The position numbers and the translations under genes are program-made. From contig DITE01000082.1 in assembly GCA_002422725.1 (NCBI GenBank), positions 1 to 35,309 on the forward strand: DNA of 35,309 nt. Direction: 5' to 3'. Under the pieces are notes generated by a model. That model saw only the letters and a program-made list of their open reading frames with translations, was not told where the DNA came from and did no database searches. This document shows positions 1 to 7,480 of this stretch, piece by piece (position 1 is the stretch's first letter; the number at the start of each line of letters is the position of its first letter). This stretch comes from Bacteroidales bacterium UBA6192. GTDB taxonomy: Bacteria; Bacteroidota; Bacteroidia; Bacteroidales; F082.

Positions 1-217
1 TCCATATCAATGCTCCCAGAGTTGAAGCAAGTAAAACGGGACCAACTCCCAAGAAGGTGGATAAGATGGAAACAACAAAAAGTAGGATGAATGAAACTAC
101 GTGATAGCCCTGAGAATTGGAAATTGGGATGCAAATAAGCGAGGTAAATCCAAGTATAAAACCAACAAGAAAATATTGATATACACTTGATATAGATCGT
201 ATTGCCTTTAATTTCAT
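1..217 (-). CDS. KdpD-like sensor histidine kinase, N-terminal part (partial)
   Basis: Only the first 72 codons lie in the window; the gene runs off the left edge. Reading the minus strand from the ATG at 217 gives a short basic leader, then at least two hydrophobic segments around residues 14-30 and 42-70. The stretch around GYHVVSFILLFVVS followed by FLGVGPVLLASTLGALIW is the pattern of the DUF4118 four-helix membrane domain found in KdpD-type kinases. Unlike E. coli KdpD, no KdpD/USP domain precedes the membrane domain, so this would be the short form. The start lies 73 bp after the TrkH stop on the same strand, so the two genes are probably co-transcribed and the kinase may sense potassium or turgor. 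The kinase domain itself is outside the window, so that part is inference. Confidence 0.7.
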   Translation of the reverse strand, partial: MKLKAIRSISSVYQYFLVGFILGFTSLICIPISNSQGYHVVSFILLFVVSILSTFLGVGPVLLASTLGALIW

Positions 218-290
218 AGTAAACTTCAGTTGAGCATTAATGCTAAATTGGAATCAAAGTTAATGAACTAATTTGTATCATATCCAGAAA

Positions 291-1763
291 TTAGCGATGT
301 TGCCAAAATCGCCTGGTAAATAGCAAGATAACCGTAAAAATCTCCAATCTACCGATGATCATCAACATGGTAAGGGTCAATTTTACAGCATCAGAAAGAT
401 GTCCAAAATTATTAACTGGTCCAACTGTACCCATACCTGGGCCGATACCAGCCATGCATGTTGCAACCGAGCTAGTAGCTGTTTGAAGATCGACACCAAG
501 GATTGTTAGAATTAAGCTTCCGGCTACAAAAACATAAAAATATACTAAGATGAATGTAAGAATACCGCTATTTTCATCCTCATTAAGATGTTTGTTGTTG
601 ATTCTTATGGTTAAAATCGCATTTTGTGAAGTAAGCTGTTGAAAAATCCTTTTTAAATTTTTAAACAATACTAGGTGTCGCGCTGCTTTTATACCCCCTG
701 CTGTTGACCCTGTGCTACCGCCTATAAACATTGAAAAAAAAAGAATGAACCAGGTGTAAAGTGGCCATTGAAGATAGTCGTCTGTTGCAAACCCGGTACA
801 CGTAATAATGGAAATAACCTGAAAATATCCTGCTCGAAAAGATTCCTCCAGACCTTTGGAAGTGCTGCTGTATAAACCTATCGAAACAATGAATCCTATT
901 ACAGCAAGCGTTTTGATATAAAATTTAAGTTCATTATTCTGCCTGACTTTAACAAATTCCCGCTTTAGCATATAATAATGTATGGTGAAATTTGTGCCGG
1001 CTAATATCATGAAAACCATAACGACATATTGTATATATGGGGAGTAGCTTATCAGACTATCATTTTTTGTACCAAAACCACCTGTAGCAACCGTACCAAA
1101 TGCATGGCAAATACTATCAAACAAGTCCATACCACCTATAGTCAACAACACTATTTCGATAATTGTTAACATCACGTATATCAGCAGCAAACGGCTTGCA
1201 ACTGCTTTAATTCTTGGTTTAATCTTTTCGTGCAATGAAGATTCACGTACAAATAAATGATAACCACCTATATGAAGTGAAGGCATGATAATAATCACTA
1301 AAACGATTATTCCTATGCCTCCAATCCAATGGGTCAAACTTCTCCAAAATAAAATTGACTTCGGTAGTATCTCAATATCAGATAGAATTGAGGATCCTGT
1401 TGTTGTAAATCCCGAAACTGATTCGAACATGGCATTGGCAAAGTGCGATATTGACCCGGAGAGCAAATAGGGCAACGCACCAAGAAAACAAATTACAAAC
1501 CAAGAAAAAGTAACAGTAAAATATGCATCATGAACCTCGACCCTTTGATTATCTGGTTGGTTTCGTTGAAGTAAATGGAATCCTGTACCAACAGCTAAAA
1601 CTATCAAAATTGTATAAACAAATGGAAGTATATCCTCTTGATATAGAATTCCAACAACCAAACAGCTCATTAACCCAATCGCTATGATAAACAGGTTTCT
1701 GCTAATTACCCTGGCAACAAGCCCTACATTGATTAACCTTTTACTTGTGCGATAAAATTGCAT
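291..1763 (-). CDS. trkH: TrkH-family potassium uptake membrane protein
   Basis: Membrane subunit of a Trk/Ktr potassium uptake system (490 aa from the chosen start, the usual TrkH length). The four pore-loop selectivity-filter segments are visible in order: SGFTTTGSS, ATGGFGT, TCTGFATDD and MAGIGPGMGTVGP, each with the conserved glycine, separated by hydrophobic helices. The open frame continues upstream to 1844, but the extra 27 residues are tyrosine-rich and unlike the family; the Met at 1763 begins the typical basic leader before the first helix. The cytosolic partner TrkA is not in the window. Downstream on the same strand is a KdpD-like kinase. Transport activity needs TrkA or another regulatory subunit, which is family knowledge. 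Confidence 0.93.
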   Translation of the reverse strand: MQFYRTSKRLINVGLVARVISRNLFIIAIGLMSCLVVGILYQEDILPFVYTILIVLAVGTGFHLLQRNQPDNQRVEVHDAYFTVTFSWFVICFLGALPYLLSGSISHFANAMFESVSGFTTTGSSILSDIEILPKSILFWRSLTHWIGGIGIIVLVIIIMPSLHIGGYHLFVRESSLHEKIKPRIKAVASRLLLIYVMLTIIEIVLLTIGGMDLFDSICHAFGTVATGGFGTKNDSLISYSPYIQYVVMVFMILAGTNFTIHYYMLKREFVKVRQNNELKFYIKTLAVIGFIVSIGLYSSTSKGLEESFRAGYFQVISIITCTGFATDDYLQWPLYTWFILFFSMFIGGSTGSTAGGIKAARHLVLFKNLKRIFQQLTSQNAILTIRINNKHLNEDENSGILTFILVYFYVFVAGSLILTILGVDLQTATSSVATCMAGIGPGMGTVGPVNNFGHLSDAVKLTLTMLMIIGRLEIFTVILLFTRRFWQHR

Positions 1764-2151
1764 AGCATCATCTTTATGCTTATCCTGCCTAACACCCTCA
1801 TAATAAATATATATATATACGCTTCTATGTTTACTTGTGGCCAATAGACAGGCAATTGCAAAAGTGAATCCTAATTGATAAATAGAATATAAAGAAAGCC
1901 TTTACCATATAAAGGTTTTATAAATGTTTTAGGTATGACCAGGTATCATGATAGCAGCAAGTCTCCGTCTCAAAAACCGGATTCTGCTAATTAATTGATA
2001 CAATTTCTGTTGATCTACAAGAAATTTCGTAGTTAGTTCGATAAATAGATTTATTTTTCTTCTAAATAATAGCAACTAATTTGTAACAATTCCAGTTAGC
2101 ACACGTCTTTATTTCAGAGCACAATCAATAGGTTTTGAAAAAATGTGAAAT
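1764..2151. other. Divergent intergenic region between trkH and the ECF sigma gene
   Basis: A 388-bp AT-rich gap between divergently transcribed genes. It contains a TA-dinucleotide run around 1807-1819, a small hairpin (CCTTTA 1899-1904 with TAAAGG 1910-1915), a direct repeat AGGTAT spaced 10 bp near 1930-1945, and the ECF-type promoter listed separately. No convincing TAnnTTTG promoter for trkH was found; CACTTTTG on the minus strand near 1857-1864 is one base off. No small gene was recognised. Confidence 0.5.
2082..2109 (+). promoter_or_regulatory. Candidate ECF sigma-dependent promoter (autoregulation)
   Basis: TGTAAC at 2082-2087 and CGTCTT at 2104-2109 are separated by exactly 16 bases. 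An AAC-containing -35 element and a CGTC-type -10 element at this spacing are the general pattern of ECF sigma promoters. It sits about 42 bp before the start codon of the ECF sigma gene, so the sigma factor probably drives its own operon. No second intergenic copy was found by eye. Confidence 0.6.
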
Positions 2152-2712
2152 ATGAACACAGATGAGCGTAAACTGATCGAAGCTTGCCTGAATCACCGGC
2201 CTGATGCACAAATTGCTCTTTATCAACGCTATAACAAAGCTATGTTCAATTCAGCTCTGCGTATCCTGGGTAACCGTCAGGAAGCTGAGGATGTAATGCA
2301 GGAAGCGTTTATCACGGCATTTGCACGGCTCGGAACCTTTGATGGAAAAGCTCCATTCGGCTCGTGGCTGAAGAAAATTGTTGTGAATAAGTCGATTGAC
2401 GCTTTGCGCAGGAACCGTTCCGGAATATTCGATGATATCGACCTGATAACCAATTACCCGGACAATGACAAACAAGATGAATACGATGTTGTGTATCAGA
2501 TTACGCCTGAAAAAATCAATGACATCATGAAGGAAATGAAAGAGTCGTACAGGCTGATCCTGTCGCTCCACCTGATTGAGGGCTACCCGCACGATCAGAT
2601 TGCTGAATTGCTGGGTATGTCATATGCCAATGTGCGAACACGCTATTCCAGAGCCAGAAAATTGCTTGCCGACAATATTAGACAATACGTAACATTGGCT
2701 TTACTGAATTGA
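2152..2712 (+). CDS. ECF-family RNA polymerase sigma factor
   Basis: A 186-residue sigma-70 family protein of the extracytoplasmic-function type. Region 2 lies at about residues 22-90 (YQRYNKAMFNSALRILG, then AEDVMQEAF and the WLKKIVVNKSIDALRR recognition part). Region 4 lies at about 125-178, with the helix-turn-helix HDQIAELLGMSYANVRTRYSRARK. Regions 1 and 3 are absent, as expected for ECF factors. It directs RNA polymerase to a small regulon, probably envelope-related given its neighbours. It leads a plus-strand operon with a likely membrane anti-sigma factor and two beta-repeat envelope proteins. The candidate promoter at 2082-2109 suggests positive autoregulation. The ATG at 2152 follows a weak purine stretch. 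Confidence 0.93.
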   Translation: MNTDERKLIEACLNHRPDAQIALYQRYNKAMFNSALRILGNRQEAEDVMQEAFITAFARLGTFDGKAPFGSWLKKIVVNKSIDALRRNRSGIFDDIDLITNYPDNDKQDEYDVVYQITPEKINDIMKEMKESYRLILSLHLIEGYPHDQIAELLGMSYANVRTRYSRARKLLADNIRQYVTLALLN

Positions 2713-2729
2713 AACCAACACAATTAAAA

Positions 2730-3296
2730 ATGAGTACTATAGACGAAATAGTAAAAAATAACCGAAGCAACTTCGATTTCGAAGAGCCTGATGATGGGCA
2801 TCTTGAACGTTTTCTGACGAAACTCGAACAGAAACAATCAGAACCAGTCCGTCCGGCACACAAACTGATCAAGGTGCTGAAGGTGGCTGCCCTTGCCCTG
2901 ATTCTACTCACTGCAGGTGCAACCTCATGGTTTCTTCTCATGCAATCAAAGCAGGTTCACTCTGCTGAGACGTCGGAGCTTCCGGCTGAACTAAAACAAG
3001 TTGACCAGTACTATACCCAACTGGCCGATCAAAAACTGCTCGAAATTGATGCACTGGCCAAAGAGAATCAGGTGGATAAAACTACCGTTGACCAGGCGAC
3101 AAATCAGGTGACTGTGTTGCTGGAGATCAGCAAATCGCTTATTGCCCAGTACATGAACCTGAACAAAGACGAAAGGGTTTTTCAGGCTATTATAAGAAAC
3201 TATATGCTGATGGTGTCGGGACTGGATATGATCGTTGAACAAGTTGAAAACAATACATCTTCTACACAAAAATCAAACAATCATGAAAAAAATTAA
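2730..3296 (+). CDS. Single-pass membrane protein, putative anti-sigma factor
   Basis: 188 residues from the ATG at 2730, 17 bp after the sigma stop. The open frame also has a TTG at 2709 overlapping the sigma stop, which is less likely. Residues 1-48 are charged and predicted cytosolic, with the segment FDFEEPDDGHLERFLTKLE (residues 15-33). That resembles an EP..GH..RF..KL pattern I recall in proteins encoded next to Bacteroidetes ECF sigma factors. One hydrophobic helix spans about 49-71, followed by a 115-residue charged, helix-rich periplasmic part. No zinc-binding anti-sigma (HxxxCxxC) motif is present. Position and topology suggest a membrane-tethered anti-sigma factor that releases the sigma on an envelope signal; this is inference, and the protein could instead be a structural partner. 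Confidence 0.65.
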   Translation: MSTIDEIVKNNRSNFDFEEPDDGHLERFLTKLEQKQSEPVRPAHKLIKVLKVAALALILLTAGATSWFLLMQSKQVHSAETSELPAELKQVDQYYTQLADQKLLEIDALAKENQVDKTTVDQATNQVTVLLEISKSLIAQYMNLNKDERVFQAIIRNYMLMVSGLDMIVEQVENNTSSTQKSNNHEKN

Positions 3297-4323
3297 TGCT
3301 TCTTTTCTGGGATTATTCCTTCTTGTCATTGCGAGTGGCAGCCTTTGCGCACAGGATTATACCCAAACCCACCGTAAAGAGTTTGCCGTTACAAGCCAAA
3401 CCACCCTGTCTGTCGCAAACCAGTTTGGACTGGTAAAATGCGAAAACTGGGACCAGCCGATGATTGCCGTTGAGGTAAATATCACCGTAACAAGCCGCGA
3501 CAAGAAGATAGCTGACAAAATGCTGGAAGTGATTGAATTGGAAATGAGGGAATCCGGGTCGGATGTCATGCTGAAAACGAAAATCGGGAAGATGCCCGGC
3601 CAGAAAAAGAATGAACAATTCAGGGTTGATTATTTGATTCGCTTGCCCGAGAACCTTCCGCTCAAAATAACCAACGAATTTGGCAACATCGTTTGTGATA
3701 ACCGCACGGCTGATTTTACCATGGATCTTTCTTACGGAGGTTTCACACTGAGGTCGCTCAATGGAGAGAACAATGAGCTGGAAATATCCTTCTCCAAAGG
3801 ACAGGCTGAGATGATCCGCAAAGCCAGTGTAAAACTCAGTTATTCAACCTTTGATCTTAGCAAAGCAGAGTCGCTGGTGCTGAACTCCGAATTTTCTGAA
3901 CTTAACCTGAAAAACACACAAACAGCTGAAATTCGTTCATCATACGACAAAATAAATATTGATGATGCAATGGCCATTAGCAGTCAGGGAGAATTCTCAA
4001 CCTTTAAATTAGGCAACATTGGCCGCGAACTGAAAGGCAGTTTCAACTACGGTTCCGCTTCGGTGAAAAGCACTTCCGTTGATTTTGAAACACTTGATGT
4101 TAAACTCGAATTTAGTTCACTTAATGTGGATAATATGATGAGCCCATCGTTCCGGCAGGTTGACGTGCGTACCGAAAATGGCAGTTTCAAATACCCGGCT
4201 AAGATGGCATTAAAAACCGAAAAGAAAGACTTCACCTCTGTTTTCTATACCGGGCAAAATCAGACCGGACGAGCTAAACTATTGAAAATTGACGCAGAAT
4301 TTAGTTCAATAAAAATTCAGTAA
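3283..4323 (+). CDS. Secreted DUF4097-like beta-repeat protein
   Basis: 346 residues from the ATG at 3283, which lies inside the end of the preceding gene (14-bp overlap), indicating translational coupling. A longer open frame begins at 3235, but the Met at 3283 is followed directly by a signal peptide (MKKINASFLGLFLLVIASG to about residue 24, SLCAQ at the cleavage site). The mature part is rich in short beta strands, with repeats of the kind KITNEFGNIVCDN and SYGGFTLRSLNG, alternating with hydroxyl-rich turns, as in DUF4097 putative-adhesin beta-solenoids. It is probably periplasmic or surface exposed. No catalytic motif was recognised. Being in an ECF operon, it may be an output of, or part of the sensing for, envelope stress. 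Confidence 0.7.
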   Translation: MKKINASFLGLFLLVIASGSLCAQDYTQTHRKEFAVTSQTTLSVANQFGLVKCENWDQPMIAVEVNITVTSRDKKIADKMLEVIELEMRESGSDVMLKTKIGKMPGQKKNEQFRVDYLIRLPENLPLKITNEFGNIVCDNRTADFTMDLSYGGFTLRSLNGENNELEISFSKGQAEMIRKASVKLSYSTFDLSKAESLVLNSEFSELNLKNTQTAEIRSSYDKINIDDAMAISSQGEFSTFKLGNIGRELKGSFNYGSASVKSTSVDFETLDVKLEFSSLNVDNMMSPSFRQVDVRTENGSFKYPAKMALKTEKKDFTSVFYTGQNQTGRAKLLKIDAEFSSIKIQ

Positions 4324-4354
4324 CAAACGAAACAAAAAATTAATGACAATAGCC

Positions 4355-4396
4355 GTCAGAAAGATTTGACAGGAATCCTATCAACTGACTTCTGAC
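4355..4396 (+). repeat. Nested inverted repeat between two operon genes
   Basis: GTCAGAA (4355-4361) pairs with TTCTGAC (4390-4396). Inside lies a near-perfect 19-bp palindrome, TTGA (4366-4369), AGGA (4371-4374), TCCT (4376-4379) and TCAA (4381-4384), centred on 4375. Both repeats share almost the same centre. It could fold in RNA as a processing or attenuation stem, or act in DNA as an operator. It lies in the 102-bp gap between the two beta-repeat genes. Confidence 0.5.
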
Positions 4397-4425
4397 ATAA
4401 TATTAACCCTAAACAAAAATAAGCA

Positions 4426-5160
4426 ATGACTATTGTAATGAAACAAAGCAGATTAATTCTTGCCATGCTGTTGCTCTTCGTGATGCAACTTAGTGGTGCC
4501 TGTGTAATCAACCCATTTGCTGTGGAAGGCAGCGGAAAGCAGATCAGCGAAGACCGCCAGGTGTCGGCTTTCAAGGCCATCGATATCAGTGGCGGATTCG
4601 AGGTTGAGTTGATTCAGTCCGAAGCGGAATCGCTGACTATTGAAGCCGATGACAATTTAATGAAACTGATCAAAACGGAGGTAATGAATGGTGAATTGAA
4701 AATATCGCTGTCAGAGCCCGTCAGAAATGTAAAGAAGTTGAAAGCAATCATCACTTTCCGTCAACTTGAGGTTATTGACATCAGCGGAGCTGTGCGCATC
4801 AAAGGTATAAACGCCATGAACTTCGAAAAACTCTCTATCGATGCCAGTGGCGCATCGGAGATTAACCTTAACTTGATGGCAAACTCCCTTGAAATGGACC
4901 TTAGTGGAGCCAGCAAAACAAGCCTGAATGGTAAGGTCGACATGGTAAGAGCAGATTGCTCGGGTGCATCGAAGTTTTATGCCGGTGATCTCGAAACCAG
5001 CAGTTTTAGCTTCGAGGCCAGCGGAGCTTCCTTTGCTGAATTGTGGGTAAAAGATCGCCTGAGTGTGGATGCTTCGGGTGCATCGAAAGTGCGCTACAAA
5101 GGACAGCCTGCAAACATTGAAAAGAACACCTCCGGAGCCAGTTCGGTGAAGGAAATGTGA
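4426..5160 (+). CDS. Head GIN domain (DUF2807) lipoprotein
   Basis: 244 residues from the ATG at 4426; the Met at 4438 is an equally plausible start and gives a more typical MKQ signal sequence. The N-terminal hydrophobic stretch ends in LSGAC with Cys26, a relaxed lipobox, so the protein is probably lipid-anchored in the outer membrane. The mature part is a DUF2807 right-handed beta-solenoid. A conserved N-terminal half (FKAIDISGGFEVELIQ, LTIEADDNLM) is followed by seven near-identical turns, DISGAVRI, DASGASEI, DLSGASKT, DCSGASKF, EASGASFA, DASGASKV and NTSGASSV, spaced about 17-22 residues apart. The family is widespread in Bacteroidetes with no proven biochemical role. As the last gene of the ECF operon it is likely an envelope-associated output. 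Confidence 0.85.
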   Translation: MTIVMKQSRLILAMLLLFVMQLSGACVINPFAVEGSGKQISEDRQVSAFKAIDISGGFEVELIQSEAESLTIEADDNLMKLIKTEVMNGELKISLSEPVRNVKKLKAIITFRQLEVIDISGAVRIKGINAMNFEKLSIDASGASEINLNLMANSLEMDLSGASKTSLNGKVDMVRADCSGASKFYAGDLETSSFSFEASGASFAELWVKDRLSVDASGASKVRYKGQPANIEKNTSGASSVKEM

Positions 5161-5274
5161 GGAATTCTAGTCTAAAAACAGAAAGTCAATCTTTCTGCAA
5201 TGATAAGTCTTACGTGATTAAAACAAAGAAATCTCTTAAGCCTTTTCATTTAACATGAACTCATTAAAGCAGTT

Positions 5275-5306
5275 AATTCCGGGTCAAAGCAAGTTGATCC
5301 GGAATT
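5275..5306. terminator. Probable bidirectional terminator hairpin
   Basis: Thirteen-base arms 5275-5287 and 5294-5306 form a continuous stem (AATTCCGG core, one G-T wobble in the plus-strand transcript) around the 6-base loop AGCAAG. It sits between the convergent head-GIN and gyrB genes, 46 bp from the gyrB stop. Neither side has a long T-run (TACTTTAG on the plus side), so termination strength is uncertain. Confidence 0.6.
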
Positions 5307-5351
5307 TACTTTAGTGACAAACAATCTTATAAAGTATAGCTAATAAGTCGG

Positions 5352-7316
5352 TTAGACGTCTATCTTGGCATATTTAGCGTTTGCCTCGATGAATTCGCGG
5401 CGCGGAGGAACCTCGTCGCCCATAAGCATGGAGAACACGTGGTCAGCCTCTACCCCATTTTCGATTGTCACCTGGCGCAGCGTGCGGGTTTTCGGATCCA
5501 TGGTAGTGCTCCAAAGTTGTTCAGCATTCATTTCTCCAAGACCTTTGTAGCGTTGAACATGAACACCTTTTTCTGTTCCATCAACCGACCAGTCCTTCAC
5601 TGCCTGCTCACGTTCTTCCTCGGTCCAGCAATAGCGTTCATTTTTACCTTTACGCAATAGATACAAAGGAGGTGTGGCAATATAAACATAACCTTTTTCG
5701 ATCAGATCGTTCATATAACGGAAAAAGAAAGTCAGGATGAGTGTAGCGATATGGCTGCCGTCAATATCAGCATCGGTCATGATGATGATTTTATGATAAC
5801 GCAGGCGTTCGATATTGAGTGCTTTCGTATCGTCTTCGGTACCAATGCTTACGCCCAGTGCCGTGAAAATATTCTTGATTTCTTCGCTTTCATAAATTTT
5901 GTGTGGCATGGCTTTCTCAACATTCAGGATTTTTCCTCGTAGCGGAAGAATAGCCTGAAACCGTCTGTCGCGCCCCTGTTTGGCCGTACCACCTGCCGAG
6001 TCGCCCTCAACCAGATAAATCTCAGCCTGTGCAGGGTCTCTTTCGCTGCAATCAGAAAGCTTTCCGGGCAAACCAGAACCTGTGAGCACACTTTTGCGCT
6101 GCACCAGTTCGCGTGCTTTCCGAGCAGCGTGACGGGCCGTGGCAGCCAGTATTACTTTGTTAACAATCGTGCGGGCTTCCTTGGGATTTTCTTCGAGGTA
6201 GTTTGACAGATGTTCACTCACAATCTGATCCACTATCCCCATCACTTCGTTATTTCCCAGCTTGGTTTTTGTCTGACCTTCGAATTGAGGCTCAGGCACT
6301 TTAACCGACAAGATGGCTGTCAAGCCTTCACGAAAGTCATCACCGCTGATATCAAATTTAAGCTTTGCCAACATGCCTGTTTTGTCGGCATAGGCTTTGA
6401 GTGTACGGGTCAGTCCCCTGCGAAAACCGGCAAGATGCGTCCCCCCTTCATGGGTATTGATGTTATTCACATAGGAATGAAGGTTTTCTGCAAAAGAAGT
6501 GTTGTATTGCATGGCAACTTCCACTGGCACTTCGCTCCTCTCACCCTCGATGGTTATGGGCGAAGGCATCAGTTTTTCGCGACTTTCATCGAGATAGGCG
6601 ATAAAATCGGCCAGCCCGTTTTCAGAATGGAAGACTTCCACCTTGGGCAGACCGGCTTCATTCAGATCGCGTTCGTCGGTAAGGGTGATGCTTACACCAC
6701 GGTTCAGGTATGCCAGTTCGCGCATACGTGAAGCCAATATATTGTAATCGTAGTCGGTTGTTATGAAAATTGAATTATCGGGTTTAAAATGAATCCTTGT
6801 TCCATTTTTCGAAGAATCACCGATAGATTTTACATCATACATAGGTTTACCGCATTCGTACTCCTGCACGAACACTTTTCCCTCGCGGTATACAGTGGCT
6901 TTAAGCTGGGCCGACAAGGCATTCACGCAGCTAACGCCAACTCCGTGCAAACCGCCGGAAACCTTATATGATCCCTTATCGAACTTTCCACCGGCATGCA
7001 ACACGGTCATTACCACCTCGAGGGCCGAGCGGTTTTCCTTTTCGTGTATCCCCGTTGGAATTCCACGACCATTGTCCTCAACGCTTATGGAGTTATCAGG
7101 GTGTATATAAACGTCGATTTTATCGCAATAGCCTCCCATTGCTTCATCAATAGAATTGTCAACAACCTCATAAACAAGGTGATGCAATCCACGAACATTC
7201 ACATCGCCAATGTACATTGCCGGACGTTTCCGAACAGCTTCAAGGCCTTCCAAAACCTGGATATTGGAAGCGTTGTACTGACTGTTTACCAACTCTCTTT
7301 TTTCTTCCTCAGTCAT
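5352..7316 (-). CDS. gyrB: DNA gyrase subunit B
   Basis: ATPase subunit of the type IIA topoisomerase that introduces negative supercoils. 654 residues from the Met at 7316; the frame extends 7 codons further upstream, but MTEEEKRELV leads directly into the family start NIQVLEGLEAVRKRPAMYIG, and the candidate promoter at 7353-7360 favours it. Domains: GHKL ATPase about 20-225 (EDNGRGIP, GGLHGVGVSCVNALS), transducer about 225-395, TOPRIM about 420-540 (EGDSAGG, DADIDGSHI), and the C-terminal region with QRYKGLGEMN. The length is that of the short GyrB lacking the extra insert of E. coli. TopoIV ParE is the main alternative; the conserved QLWSTTMDPKTRTL ending favours gyrase. It appears to be transcribed alone from its own promoter, after the outer-membrane protein gene upstream. 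Confidence 0.96.
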   Translation of the reverse strand: MTEEEKRELVNSQYNASNIQVLEGLEAVRKRPAMYIGDVNVRGLHHLVYEVVDNSIDEAMGGYCDKIDVYIHPDNSISVEDNGRGIPTGIHEKENRSALEVVMTVLHAGGKFDKGSYKVSGGLHGVGVSCVNALSAQLKATVYREGKVFVQEYECGKPMYDVKSIGDSSKNGTRIHFKPDNSIFITTDYDYNILASRMRELAYLNRGVSITLTDERDLNEAGLPKVEVFHSENGLADFIAYLDESREKLMPSPITIEGERSEVPVEVAMQYNTSFAENLHSYVNNINTHEGGTHLAGFRRGLTRTLKAYADKTGMLAKLKFDISGDDFREGLTAILSVKVPEPQFEGQTKTKLGNNEVMGIVDQIVSEHLSNYLEENPKEARTIVNKVILAATARHAARKARELVQRKSVLTGSGLPGKLSDCSERDPAQAEIYLVEGDSAGGTAKQGRDRRFQAILPLRGKILNVEKAMPHKIYESEEIKNIFTALGVSIGTEDDTKALNIERLRYHKIIIMTDADIDGSHIATLILTFFFRYMNDLIEKGYVYIATPPLYLLRKGKNERYCWTEEEREQAVKDWSVDGTEKGVHVQRYKGLGEMNAEQLWSTTMDPKTRTLRQVTIENGVEADHVFSMLMGDEVPPRREFIEANAKYAKIDV

Positions 7317-7352
7317 TATCAATAAGTTAAAAATCAATTAAACTTGAACGTG

Positions 7353-7360
7353 CAAAGGTA
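7353..7360 (-). promoter_or_regulatory. gyrB promoter -7 element
   Basis: On the minus strand this is TACCTTTG, a full match to the Bacteroidetes -7 consensus TAnnTTTG. No TTG was found at the ideal -33 distance. The inferred transcript start near 7346 gives a leader of about 30 nt to the ATG at 7316 and supports that start over the one at 7337. Confidence 0.7.
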
Positions 7361-7480
7361 CAAAAAATAGGTAAGCGAACGCCTGAATCAACTGGCAGTT
7401 TGACTTAAGTTATCAACAAAAAAATAGTGTTATGAACCTGAGAATGATATTCCTAGTCAATCAAAAATTGCTTTCTGCCA

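Noticed and set aside
1764..1844. Longer N-terminus for TrkH
   Set aside because: Tyrosine-rich sequence from a TA repeat; family length is met from the Met at 1763.
4780..5150. Possible CRISPR-like or minisatellite repeats in the DUF2807 gene
   Set aside because: The periodicity is in the protein (SGAS turns), with varied codons and no identical DNA units.
6210..6731. 173-codon plus-strand open frame opposite gyrB
   Set aside because: Lies wholly inside the conserved GyrB coding region in another frame.
7410..7418. TTATCAACA, one base from a DnaA box, upstream of gyrB
   Set aside because: Single degenerate match in AT-rich DNA.
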